Positions 33,011-45,725 of a stretch of 64,000 nt of DNA are shown piece by piece (within the stretch, counting starts at the first letter, position 1; each line of letters opens with the position of its first letter). Source of the DNA: Hyaloperonospora brassicae. Its lineage: Eukaryota; Oomycota; Peronosporomycetes; Peronosporales; Peronosporaceae. Below the pieces are notes generated by a model, which was given only the letters and a program-made list of their open reading frames with translations, made no database searches and was not told the DNA's origin. The DNA lies in assembly GCA_947650285.1 (NCBI GenBank), contig CANTFL010000034.1:62001-126000 (forward strand). Reading direction: 5' to 3'. The translations under genes were made by a program, and so were the position numbers.

Positions 33011-34337
33011 AAGCCGTGGACGAGGCATCCCGTCCATCGAGTCGTAGATCTTGGGCATAGGAAATAGCCAAGCTGCACCAATTCGCATCGGATACTTGAT
33101 GTCCTCGCACGCAATTACAAAAGGCTGTTTTGACTTCGCACTCACCCCATACACAGATCTCTACACATGCACCAGCAGACACACGGCTTCAACAATGTAG
33201 TGTGGTATTGTGCAGTGATACGGACGTTGGTGATTTCGGTTGGGAGTGTTTGTGTCTCGTGAGACACAATACATTATATTGTTAAAGCGTCGATGTTCAG
33301 ATGCTTTGCGGGAGATGCTTCGAAAAGGCGCCAACAAAATGTTGCAGGTACTTTCTTGTTTGTGTAGTAGCTGTGTATTGCAGTACACAAACTGTTCCTT
33401 TCCAGTCCGCTTGACCTTATCACTTGCGTTCCCCTGCTAGAATCAGTCAAAGAAATTGTTGGGATGCCACGAAAACATAAGGGGCTCCACCAGACCTAAT
33501 CGTCTGTCGAGCGACCCGATATGCCGCCAACATCTGTGCATGTCAAAAACCAGTTTACGACAATGCCCATTCTCGACATGCTTGTTCATTACAAAATAAA
33601 CCCTTCATCGAACAACATCACGCAGGCAGATCGTCGTCATGCATACGCAACAATGCCTGACCGCAACCGACATTCAATAAAGCGCCATGGTTGTCTGACG
33701 TCTGTCAAGACTCAAATTTATCGATTGATGACATCCATTTAAATACCTCGCAGCCGCGTGCAGCTAGAACGTTCGCCAACTTCTTGCATAGTGCAAATGA
33801 TAGATCACGCGTGTGATCTTCGAGTGGGCGGACAACAGCTACGTCTCCAAAGCCACTTGCTTCTAAGTCTGGTAGTCCTTTCGTCATGGAGAAGCAGAAT
33901 TGCGTTTGCACAATCAGCTCGCAACGTAGAAAGAAAGAACCAATCCTGTTCTAAGCTCAGGCATTAACAAGGTTTCTTCTGATCTCAAACGTGCTCTTCG
34001 AGCCCTTGCACTGGCTATGACGTCTCTGCATCAGCTGCAGCTGCTAGTTCGGATTCTCATTCGCTGGATCTCTGTGCGAGTACAGATTTCTCGACTGCTC
34101 ATTCCCAAATTTTCACGGTTCAGCTCAAGCCAGTCTTTTTCCCTTCGGGGCAGTCACGTCGGAGGGAATCCTCCCCTTGGGGAGCCGACGTGGTCGAAGA
34201 TCTGACGCGGGCACGCTGCACTCGCAGTTGCGGGTGTGGGCGTAGGAGACCGACGGGTCGCGCAAGCGGCCCTAGCAGGGGTATTTTACGGACTGGAGGC
34301 GTACCCCGCGCCACGTGTCGCCGCTGCGGCGAGCGCA
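33011..34337. other. GC-richer region, possible decayed coding DNA
   Basis: Base composition rises from AT-rich to balanced. From 33985 to 34516 a plus-strand frame stays open, with a Ser/Ala-rich start (SASAAAASSDSHSLDLC) running into the 121-bp array. No family is recognised. 34148-34197 can fold through CACGTCGG and CCGACGTG. Confidence 0.3.
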
Positions 34338-35091
34338 CACTCCACGTCAAGGGGCCGCGCGAGCGGCTGAAGGGGCCACCATCGCAGATGGCTGAGCTCC
34401 TCGGAGAGATAGACGGCGGGTTGGCGTTCTCCACGCCACGCAGTCACTTCGGTGATCGCACTCCACGTCGGGGGCCGCGCAAGCGGCTGAAGGGGGCCAC
34501 CATCGCAGATGGTTGAGCTCCTCGGAGAGATATACGGCGGGTTGGCGTTCTCCACGCCACGCAGTCACTTCGGTGATCGCACTCCACGTCGGGGGCCGCG
34601 CAAGCGGCTGAAGGGGGCCACCATCGCAGATGGTTGAGCTCCTCGGAGAGATATACGGCGGGTTGGCGTTCTCCACGCCACGCAGTCACTTCGGTGATCG
34701 CACTCCACGTCGGGGGCCGCGCAAGCGGCTGAAGGGAGCCACCATCGCAGATGGTTGAGCTCCTCGGAGAGATATACGGCGGGTTGGCGTTCTCCACGCC
34801 ACGCAGTCACTTCGGTGATCGCACTCCACGTCGGGGGCCGCGCAAGCGGCTGAAGGGGGCCACCATCGCAGATGGCTGAGCTCCTCGGAGAGATATATGG
34901 CGGGTTGGCGTTCTCCACGCCACGCAGTCACTTCGGTGATCGCACTCCACGTCGGGGGCCGCGCAAGCGGCTGAAGGGAGCCACCATCGCAGATGGTTGA
35001 GCTCCTCGGAGAGATATATGGCGGGTTGGCGTTCTCCACGCCACGCAGTCACTTCGGTGTTCGCACTCCACGTCGGGGGCCGCGCAAGCGG
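34338..35091. repeat. 121-bp GC-rich tandem array
   Basis: Six full units begin at 34338, 34459, 34580, 34701, 34822 and 34943, with a partial seventh at 35064-35091. Units 2-6 are nearly identical; the first is diverged. Each holds CCATCGCAGATGG, which can fold as a small hairpin. The unit length is not a multiple of three, so the overlapping open frames of 60-118 codons on both strands are by-products. The sequences just before and after the array (GCAAGCGGCCCTA near 34260 and GCAAGCGGTCCTA near 35083) are related, so the array sits inside an older duplication. Confidence 0.93.
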
Positions 35092-36653
35092 TCCTAAAGG
35101 GGTTTGTTGCCTTATATGGCAGCATACCCGCGTTGTACGTGCTGCCGCTCCGGCGGTACGCATGTCCCCAGTCTACTTGGTCGCGCCAGCGGTCATGATT
35201 GACTCGTAGTTGGCTTCGGTAGGAGGGTCTCTGACCTCGTTGCCGTCGCCCCTGGCTCTACGGAGCCCTTTAGTTGTCGACCCGATACCCGGGCCGTACT
35301 TCTTGTCACACTTATCAGTCGTTAGTTATCATAATAATGGACGTACTTGACACCACCACAGATTTCTCGACTGGGCCACCGTCTACTTCAAGTAATGTCT
35401 AATCTCATTGAAGCACAACCTATACTTTCATCGAAACCTTTGCTGACGTGGACGCGCTTCGGCACACGGTACTTTTGGACGGTCGCGACGCAGGTTGTTG
35501 CCGAGTACTTTCCACGCTGGAGTGGTCGCCAACGATTTGAACGCATACGAACAGATACGCAAAGCTTTGTGTGCAGCGTGTTCGGTATCGGGCTTCAATG
35601 TGAAGATTTAAGGCGGGGACAACGAGCGTCGTTACCATGTCGATGCCCGCGTGTGTAGCGTGCCCATCGTCGTTTGCGTCACGTGTGGTCGTCATGACAT
35701 TGTCAGTCCTGCGTCCACAAGGCGATCAGACAACTTCGCGTATTGTTGAAGGTTAAATTACTGCGCGTTGCTGCCGCCACGTAATGCCCGGCCGTCGGTT
35801 CCTTGCCACGTGATGGCCAGTTCGTGGTGCAGAAACGATCACGAAAATCGGGCGAGATAACAATCGCGAACAATCCGATCAATGCGTCCGGCTGCAAATC
35901 GTTCACCGCACATTACTATGCGCTCAAAAGACCCGCTCCGTTAATTCGTCCTGCCTCCGTTTGTCCTCTCGCGCTGCGACTGGTCAGCCCGTTTTCGCAC
36001 GAAGGTCGTTGAAGAGAGCGAGACTGCTTCTTAGCTGGAGGTCCGACGCGACTTTGTAAACTGGGACCGTCCTCCCGGGCACAGCGCGTCGCTGATCTCC
36101 TTCCCGCAGCTAACAATTTGAGATTTGATAGAGCCGTCGCGGCGATTACTGTCGGGTGGCGAGCTCACAATGTAGCTGCTGAACATGCCTCTGTGAAAAT
36201 GCACCTCACGCCAGCACGTCTGAATAATGAGTCAACGGACCACACGCCGAGCGAGCTGTGATTAGTCAACAGGCCTTAGCTTCTGGTCGTGACGCCGGGT
36301 TTGCCGCTGCCTTGCGATCCGTTTTCCACGATTTGCGCATGCGAGCGAGCGGGGCGAAACTGCGCCGTCGTACTGTCCAAAGCCACTGGTTCAGTCTCCA
36401 TATCAACTTATGAAAGTTCCAGTCGCCCCCCACCACCAACACGTCCATGCCGTGGACCAGGGCTTGATCGAAGCCCTGAGCTACTTCTCCGAGGAGGCGA
36501 CGGCTCCAGTCATCGTGAATGTCGGGACGCCGAGGAGGAACAAAGACTCGGTCGCCGAGAACGTCGACTTGATGCTGCTGTCGCTGGACGTCCAAGAACT
36601 CTTGCGTTCCGACGAGAACGACCAGCAACAACAACAACAACGACGAATTGTCA
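35092..36653. other. GC-rich sequence upstream of the host gene
   Basis: Contains a plus-strand stretch near 35500-35760 that reads in pieces such as DLNAYEQIRKALCAACSVSG, possibly a dead transposon or host gene. 36410-36685 is open on the plus strand, includes a poly-Q run, and could be a further 5' exon of the gene downstream, but I find no splice pair that joins it convincingly. Confidence 0.3.
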
Positions 36654-37917
36654 ATGCCTCTGGACAAGCAATCGCAGGTGTGTGAATCGTCGGCCGAGCA
36701 ACTGGAAATACAGTCGATGTCGTCGTCGTCTTCGTCGTCGAAGAACGCCGACCGGAAGCTGCGGCCATACTCGACATCGACACGACGCGATCGCCGGCGT
36801 CCGAAACATGAACTCGAGTACTTGCGGGCGAAGGTCGTGGAGCTGCAGGAAGAGTTGATGACCTTAGGTAAGGTCGATGGCCGTTCTTCTTGTGCATCTG
36901 TTGAGCTTTCCTACTGACTCTTGCTGCTTTGTTGCGCTACCTACCACAGGTCTCTCGAGCTGGAAAGAAATTGCGGAACGCCAGAAGCGGGAAGTGGCGA
37001 CGGCTGTCGACAAGAACCGTCAGCTGCGGAATCGACTGCTCAATCAGCTGCAAGTCGCTCATGCCCTTGAAGCTTCGATTCGTCAGCATGAGAGTGACGC
37101 TGCGACGTTGTGTCAATACGAGTGGATGAACACAGGCATGAGCGAGGAAGACCGGTCTTCTTTTTCGAGGATAATGGACGAGCAAATCTTTGCTCAGCTG
37201 AATAGTACACTGGAGACGCAGTTAGCAGAAATTGATAGCGTTTTCACGACCCACGGGCTATCGTCTGTGCTACACAAGCTACAAGGTGGCTTTGCGTTCA
37301 ACCGCGAAGCGAACGGGATCTCGTTTCGCTACGAGGAGGCGCGACTGCTGCCGTTCCCTTGGCAAGCATTGCACCATACGATCTGGAATAGTCTCCACGA
37401 TGGCTCGATATATAAGCACACGGAAGCGCAGGTGCTCAGCCACGACCGGTCCAACCTCATTTTTCGCGACACGATTGAGCTATCCAAGTCGCGCCCGATT
37501 ACTATTACGAAGTGGGCTGCTTTCCGACGACACATCGAGCAAGATCGCGTAGTGTTCGTGTGGAACATTTACGTGCAAATCGATGGCTCTTTGTCCGTGC
37601 GTCTAACGGAGAGAGGATGGACCACGACATCGACGTTTGAGTTCCATCGAGATGTGAGTCAAGGGACCAATGACTCAAGTGACTTTGTGCAAGGTTGTAT
37701 CACTCGTATGGCTGTTCAATTGATTCCCGAAGTCTCCGAGTTCAAATCGAAGCAAGAGGCTCGGATGCACGTCGGTGAGATGGCGGACCATATCGTTGGC
37801 TACTTCCATCACAATTATAGTTTTGTCCATGAAGTCGCAGAGAAGCTCTTACAGAGCAGTCCTGGCACCGACGGCAACGAAGAAGGTGTAAAAAGCGGCG
37901 TGGTGCAGATGTTTTAA
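36654..37917 (+). CDS. Oomycete M96 mating-specific-like family protein (basic coiled-coil N-terminus), one intron
   Basis: The only convincing host gene. Exon 1 is 36654-36867, the intron 36868-36949 (82 bp, GTAAGG...CCACAG, phase 1), and exon 2 is 36950-37917. Splicing joins two different frames exactly through a split GGT codon, giving 393 residues. Residues 22-29 are a Ser run, 44-51 a basic segment (RRDRRRPK), and about 51-125 a coiled coil (ELEYLRAKVVELQEEL, then SWKEIAERQKREV across the splice). The C-terminal part (150-380) is globular, with DSVFTTHGL, FEFHRDV and a helical end MADHIVGYFHHNYSFVHEV. This is the layout of the large oomycete family annotated as M96 mating-specific; the basic-coil start resembles bZIP-type proteins. 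Function is not established. An alternative start is ATG 36717, and an extra upstream exon is possible. Confidence 0.8.
36868..36949 (+). other. Intron of the M96-like gene
   Basis: 82 bp, canonical donor TTAG/GTAAGG and acceptor CTACCACAG/GT. It contains in-frame stop codons for the exon 1 frame, and removing it restores a continuous family-like reading across the coiled coil. Confidence 0.85.
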
Positions 37918-40900
37918 TGTTGATATATACAGCCATGTCTGTTCCTTTGCACGCACGCACTATCGCTATCGCCTTTTTCGTTTGCTTTTGAGCGCTAAGA
38001 CCTAGACGTGATGAGGACTGCAACGACAGCTCTCCCGGCCCATCCTTTCGTAGAGACAGGACTGACATCGCTTGGTCACTTAAGAATGAAAGAAAAATGC
38101 TGCGCCCACGCCAAAGCCGAATGGTGGTCTAGACTCCACTAAAAAATATGTGATACCTCACAATGCGCTCGGCGGCAATCTATATGTGGTATACAGACGA
38201 AGATGCAAGTACTAGATAGATTGCTGATGTTGGCCAGCAATGTTGTTCAATAATGAATCAAGGTCGACACTGTCAGCTGCCGCACCGACTTCTGGTTTTT
38301 TGATACAGCATTCTCCTTCACGGGGCACAAAAAATATTTGGCAAAGGCATGCCCAGGAAGTTTTGTCTCAACAACGCAAGGACGGGCAACGATCACAACC
38401 GGATATTGTGAGACTTTCATTCTCTTTGCGGGCGTGGACCGCACTCCGCGTTGATGGTATTTTCGTGCAAAGCTGGTACATTTCCAAGTTTAGCTTTCTT
38501 TAATTGACATCGATCCTCGGCGTAAACAGCAATTGCTCTGTCGATAAGTCAAAGGTGGTCGTTGCATACAGCTGTGACATCTTTGCTTTCTAAGGCTCTT
38601 GATATACGGCAGTGCAACCGAGACATTGCCTGCTACATCTTTGGGTACTGGCGTTCGGGATTCTGCTTGATATAGATGCACTAGCACTAAGTTTATTCGC
38701 TGAAGTTTTACTGTACGTGTTGGGCTGCGTCTAGTAGTAAGACGTCGGGCACTTCCCGCTCATATGATGGTACTTTGATTGAGCTAGTACCTTGCACATT
38801 AGAAAAGAGCTGCGAATGAAGTAAATATACTGAATAATGGGCACAGCACAGACATTTATTGCCATGACCAACGTCTCCAGACAACATGTTCAGGACTATC
38901 CGATGAAGATTGGCCAGCTAAACATTATACCAGCCGCCGGATAGTAGAAGTCACATGTCGTAGCCTCTTACTTCTACTCGCAATTTATCATTTTGAACCA
39001 CCATTATACGTCTATCACAAGCTACAACTGCCGCCGTACTTCATAGGGTCTGCAGGTAGATGCACCAGCGATTCTAGCCACTTCAACCGCTTTGTCCGTG
39101 CTTGAAATTGACGAGAAAGTGCTGCTTACGTATAGATGCTGTTGTATTGACGTGTTGATGGATTAGCTACAACAAACGAAGTGTGTTGTAATATCCATGT
39201 TGTACAATTCGCAAACATCTGCTTGTCCGCCGAAGACGATTTGATCCTATTCTGTAAAGGGACGCAGCAAAAGTAGTGCCCTCTTCAGCCATGGAACTGT
39301 ACGCTTCCCATTTTCTCTATCGGACGCAAGATGGTCACAGTGATCCGATACTTTGTTTCGAGATAACAATCACACAACGGACAGAGGCGCGCGGTGTAAA
39401 ATAGACGGATGACTCGTGTGAGCTCCAGCCAATGGAGTAGTTTGGGACCTCAATGTCGGTGCATCAGTACCGCCATCGAATGGAAAAGATGACTATGATA
39501 CCACTCTATTTGTAGGCCACATAAACTTGACATATGCGCAAGGGAGTTCAAAACATTCTTATAGAAACAGTCACCGAATATTTAGCTACGATCGTTTTCA
39601 TTTAAATGCTATCTGATAATTTTCGCTTTATCCCTCCTAGGTTTTAAGGAGGAGTATGAATTACTATGCCCACCTAGCCAGCAAAAAATAATCACGTTCC
39701 TTACTTGCGACTCGAGCATTTAGTCTACTGGATACGCGTTCAATCAGCTGCGAGCTCTGCAAGTGACTAGATAGCTGCAACGTGAACCCGAGTATTTGTG
39801 CAATACATTTTTGGACCCCAAAAGAAAAGAAAACAATCAGGGAACAGAAAGAAAGTTAATCTACTACAATGCTAAGGCACTCATACAAACCAATATGATA
39901 GAGCGATCGAGGTTTGAGCTGCGGCTCGATTCCATAATTATTCACGTAGTGGGTAGAAGGAACGCTGAAACTAGCACTTTTTCGCAGCTAAAATTGTGCC
40001 GGTGAATTCTAAGAATATAAATTGTGCAAAAGAGTATTAGCGCTACGCGTGTCGCAAAGACGGAACGTGGTGGACGCCCGTGTGACCGCGACTTGAGTAA
40101 ATTTACAGTATTGAAATACATGTATTCTGGGCACACAGGTTCGTTCCCACTCTCTACTGCGCACATTAAATGTAGCTCGCGCAAGCCTACGTATTCACTT
40201 TTGCTCATCATCTTGACATGTCACTGCCTTCCCGCTAAAGCAATATGTTAAGCTTTGTAGTCGAAAACGGCTAATGTCTTGCGATAGGAGGTCTTGCCCC
40301 TTGTTTGATAGTTGAAGACCAATTCTACGACCGTATCGACACCGCACATCCATATGGCAGCAATTGAACCTTGGTACAGTTAGGCTAGTCGGCACGGGCA
40401 CACATACGAATCGTAAAAATTCAGAAGTTGGCACTTTCGGAGTGCACGTGAACATGCTAAACAACAGTATTTTGTCGCTGTTGTGTACAAAAATAGGCTC
40501 CGCCATACGTTATATCGCCACATTCAGCATCGAACACGCTGTTGTCAATACGCGACTGACTGCTGACAATAAAAAGGCTAACGGGGTCAAGCATGAGGGA
40601 CAAGGCTAACGGAGACAAGATTACGGGCGTACACATCGAAGTAAAGTTGAAACTGGCAAGATATATGCCACCACAAGCATAACCAAGTAGCTTTGTTAAA
40701 AAGTGCACCGAACGAAGCAAGTCGTCTTATACCAGAAGCCGAGGCCAGTAAATCAATATATTTTTTGCCATGAAAACACATCTGGCGTCCACATGAAAAG
40801 CGGGGACATAATGCAGGCTCAACTGAGCTAAAGGATAGAGATTGCGGCAAAAGAGAGTCAACCAGACTTTTTGTGACGCTGTTAGAAAATATTTGTCCAT

Positions 40901-43900
40901 TCTCAAGAGACATCTTCCGCTATGTTTGGATAAAATGATGTGGAAATATACCCGAATTTACCCCAAAAACGACAATTGTCACGGTAACGCGTCGTCTGTT
41001 CCTCTAAGTAGGGGTGTCGGGTTTGTTTCTACAAAACTATTGAGTCACACAATATTATGCTTGACGTAAGTTTGATCGGAGAAATATTTGAACCCTATCG
41101 CTTGTTACGTACGGAACATTTAGGACATTATTAATAATGTATTTGATGTGAAAGAATACATAAAAGATGTCCAATTTGAAAATGTCGCTTAGCGTTTGTC
41201 GACAAAAACACGGTGTATATTCGATTTTAAGCATATTCTATAGCATGGTTGTCATAACCAAATGATGCGTCCTTACAACTACCTAAATTTTTCTACATTA
41301 GGACAATAAACAAGCCGATTCGCCGCCCTGTGATAAGGCTTGCTAGCAGAAAAAATGACATGAACTATACATTTTGTTAAGAGATGGAATATAGTATACT
41401 ACACTGAATCTATCATATTTTAATAGGCTAGATAATATTATATACTTCCGATTAAGCCAAGTTTTTTGCTGCATGTCGTCCGGTGCAAAGAACAATACCG
41501 TATTCATTATAACAGTACTCAGAATGCCGTATGCCAATTCAGCACCTCGACTACCATCAGTAGCATACCGGATATCCGTTTTTATCTCGCTAAAGCTATC
41601 CATCGAGCTCTATTGACGCGCAGTTACTCCTTGTGGTCTCTTATCATCTCGCCTCAATATTCCTCTCATGATGCGACATACACGCGTGTATATACGTTGG
41701 GTGCGCTAGTCTCAAATTGTATATTTGCGAAAGAAAAAACGAGGGCTGAACAATACCATTTTGGGGTAACACCAAGTGTGGTATCAAATCTACATTAATC
41801 ATCGGCAACGCATATTGATAAGTAGACCCAATTGGTCAATACCTCATTTTGCGGATTACTCTGTCATTCAATCATTGCTGCTTTTGCTGTAGTGCGATAA
41901 TCTAGATACCACTATATTAGAAATTTATGCATAACCAACTCGACGATGTCGAATCGGCCAGATGCTTTTTACTGCAACAAAAAACATTGGAAATACATTC
42001 AGAAGCTTGTACCATGCTCATCGATCGTGTTCGAGGACCTTGATCACAGTCTGTGATGGTACTGCATTTTATATTTAAATTTATACTGCGCTGCTTCTCG
42101 TTTACTTTATTTAATCAACATCACAGGAAAAGAGTACACTTGTGTACCATTAGGACCAGAAAAGATCGCTTTAGATAAAAGGAGCAATATTACAGAATAT
42201 GATACGAATAGACGTATTATAACGCTAAGTGGATCGCGTTTACGGATTTTTGACGTCTCGCAAATACCTACATCATAATGAGTGGCCGATTATACTAAAA
42301 CTACAAGTACCATAGTAAATTATTGAGATGCGTGATCTTAACTTTTATGGTCTCATCTAATATATGCCTTACGCCAATTATTGCAGCTATGGAGTATTTT
42401 TCACTACAGTGTTTTAAATGCAGCGCATCGTAATCTATGCGTGGTACGCTTTTCATTTTTCACCTTGCACTGCATTCTTCATTCTAACAAGCTAGAATGA
42501 CTCCTTTTTATTTAAATCGCCGAGTTTAACCTACTATATATATTAACACGATATTTGTGACTACATGAGTCCAAAAAAGCAAAAGTTATCACTGCACTTA
42601 CTGTATAGCTAAAACCGTCATCGTGCTGTGGTTTCTAGACTGTTTATACTCGCCTGATAAACATCAAGCAGTTATAGTACGACACCAGACGTGAGAGTAA
42701 CTATAAAGACTCCAGCCTGTTTAATTCCATTGAATATAAAAAGGTCCAACCTTTTAGATAGCATAACCGAATCATAATGAGGTGACTATAGTTGTCAAGA
42801 TAGCCCACCGTTCCGGAATAAAAACTACATAAAAACTGCTTATGTTTTTTAAATTCACCCTACGCAATGATTTTATAAATTCGTGCTATAATGGTTTTAT
42901 AAATTACAAATTGCTACGACACCAACCCTTGCTGGTAAGCTTTGGTCAACGGGGTTGGCATATATAAAATAGATATAATATAATAATTGCTTCTAAATAT
43001 ATTGCAATATCAAGAATACTGCACCCGTACAAGAAAGTGAAAAATTAACACTACTTTATATTAATTATTAATAATGCTCGAATGAGCATGGATAACTATG
43101 CCTCTCAATTATCTTTGATATGCAATGGGCTTATACTTGTGTATTTTTGAGGAAAATAAGGCAGATAGGATTAAACTAGAGTTATGATGCTATACATAAT
43201 ACTTTTGGGCTCATAATTCATATCCAACATATGCTTTGAAATCTTAATCAAGCTTCGTAAGATTGATTATACAGTCATTCATATAAAAATGATCATGACC
43301 AAATTTTACTAATAATTGAACGACTTCCATGAATACGTAATAGGACGGTATCAGCTTCTAGAGATCTGTCGCTGGTTAAATCGGGTATAATTTGTTGCAA
43401 CGTTGTACGAAACTAAAGAGAAGAGGGACATGGTGAGCGTTAAGTAACACCTAGGAGAATGGGAGAATGGTTTAAGATGTTACTAATCATATGAATCTAA
43501 TATTCTTGTGTATGGAGGCAAACAGATGACGACCGTAATGTTAGTAACAGCGTGGTTGAATGTAGCAGGGATTTCATCGACGCTGACTCAGTACGAAAAA
43601 ATGGCAATTCTTATGGTACATTGTGTAGTATGCTGGGGTTGAGCTTCCGGTTTTCGATCGATGAGCGTCCAGTACCCAAATTTTTTGAGAATTCAGAAGT
43701 TCTCTAGTGGCGAACAAACTGACGTTCTCGCATCGATTAAGTTTGCTGAGAGTAAGATGCGGGCAAAGAGGTCGTTTAGAAAAGAGTATAGATGAGACTA
43801 TCGTAACTTATTATTTATTTATTGTCACTAGAGATCTGCATAGGTTTAATCAGCTCTAGTACAGCAGTTTAAGTGTTTTTTTGAGAATTGATACAAAAAC

Positions 43901-45665
43901 ATTGCCGCTAAAAAAATGGATACAACGGCAAATCGTTGTGTGCCTTTTTGTGAAATAATCTTATAAGTTGTCTATCTAATTGTACTTTAAGTACAAATAT
44001 ACAGATATATGTACTTCTACCTGCCGAAGATTAAAACATTAACCTAATTCCATCGTCGATATGCTTATGCACGCTCGTATTCTATACCTGTTTGTAAAAA
44101 AGCGCTATCTATTGAATTCAAATATACATTGAATAATACACATAGAAAGAAATGCTAATACGCATTACATAGGTCTTGATTCAAATTCTTCTATAAGGAT
44201 GTATCGCGTCAGACTATGTTTCAAGCGTTTTCTGCCTGAAATGTCTGATGCGCCTATCTTCAAGTCGAGCTTACAGCAGCGTTGAACGCTACTATAAACA
44301 CTTCCGTGATTAAGTTCTCATAAACTGTTCATTATTGTTTCGCACATGCAAAGTTTTGGGAGAGTAAAAAGTTTTTTTCGTTAAAATACATATTGTTCCA
44401 GCGTCATGAAAAAAGAATAATCTCGTACTTGTCATAATTCGGACGATTTACCTAGATCGATATAGGCTAGTCTTATGTGGTAAATAGATGAACTTGATAG
44501 CTCGATGAGAGCATGTTTTTCCTCATTATTTCAAACATTTGACTACCGCATAAGTATATCCAGTTCCGGGGACCAAAAATTCTCGCTCTACACCTTTTTT
44601 AGACTTCAACAAGGCGGATCGCACTTTATATGATAGCCTTGATACGACGATAGCTCAATTTTTGTACCTTAATGTGGGAGACTATCTTGCCTACTACATA
44701 TATATATTCAATTTTTCTGAGATTATGTCCTTAAGTCATAACGATCTACCGAACATTCCACTACTTGTCCCGATGGCTTCAACGTTTTACCACGTTACAA
44801 CAATGATGGCTACATGGCCTAACGAAAATAGAAGCCTTGCATTAATTGGTGCTTTTAATTGCAACATGGGGCCTAAAGGTGATTACAATAACACGGATAA
44901 AAATTTGACTAGAGATTTCGCGCTGGCACGACCTTTTTTTCACTCTAATTGAAGCCAATCATATCTGCATATATAAATTCATGATAGGTGTAGTAATCGA
45001 TGAAAAATGAATAGAATTTCCAATTTGGTCAAGCACATAACCTCAATAATATCTAACTTTTATCTGATGCATCCTAGCTAGGCTACTTCGTTTCTCCACA
45101 CTCATAAATGTAATTAATCTTTTGTGCACACAGAGGTAAAGCTAAACGGTAGTATGTACGCTACTAATAGGCAACGATTCGGATAGTTCATGTATCATAG
45201 GCATCCGTTATAATGTATCTTGCTAAAGGGTTACTGATATAATTTCTGAATAAACAGGTGATCATATATATTTACTACACCCCAATAAATCATAAGCAGA
45301 TGATTGATGCGACAATATCAAAAGTCGCATCATATTGACGAATTTATTCAATTTTTTTAATGTTGAAATAGAAAAAGGTTACAGATTTAGTAACACATTA
45401 AATTCTTATGACTTGTAACCTTATTTGACCTCGTAAAAAGAATATATGAGCCTTGTATATGGATTACAAGTTTTTAGTCTACCGGTGATCTTTCCGTAAT
45501 ATATAGTATTTTTTTAGCTTTTGATATCTTTTGTGGGAAAGAATAAGATAGGCCCATTATGATTAAGAGGTAATTGTGTATGAGTCCAAAACAATGGCAG
45601 CGCAGAAGGTAATACGTTACATGTTGTACAATATGATAAGTTTGTTGGTAATTTGATATGCAGAC
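37918..45665. other. AT-rich gene-poor DNA
   Basis: Composition falls from balanced near 38-41 kb to strongly AT-rich beyond 42 kb. Open frames are short (up to about 110 codons) and overlap on both strands. I recognise no domain, tRNA or repeat here. Confidence 0.5.
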
Positions 45666-45725
45666 AAAGAAGAAGAAAAAGAAGAAGAAGAAGACGCATT
45701 AAAAGAAGAAGAAAAAGAAGAAGCA
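45666..45725 (+). repeat. GAA-type microsatellite
   Basis: Purine-only tract of AAGAAGAAGAAAAAG-type units interrupted once by CGCATT. It creates the leucine-rich open frame on the other strand, which is not a gene. Confidence 0.9.

Noticed and set aside
34120..35163. Overlapping open frames of 60-118 codons on both strands
   Set aside because: They are produced by the 121-bp repeat, whose length is not a multiple of three; the same peptide pieces recur in shifted frames.
36289..36858. 189-codon open frame as a separate gene
   Set aside because: It overlaps exon 1 of the M96-like gene in another frame and has shadow-like composition (runs of R, S, T from repeated CGTCGT/GAC words).
45514..45699. 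Leu-rich minus-strand frame resembling a signal peptide
   Set aside because: It is the complement of the GAA microsatellite.
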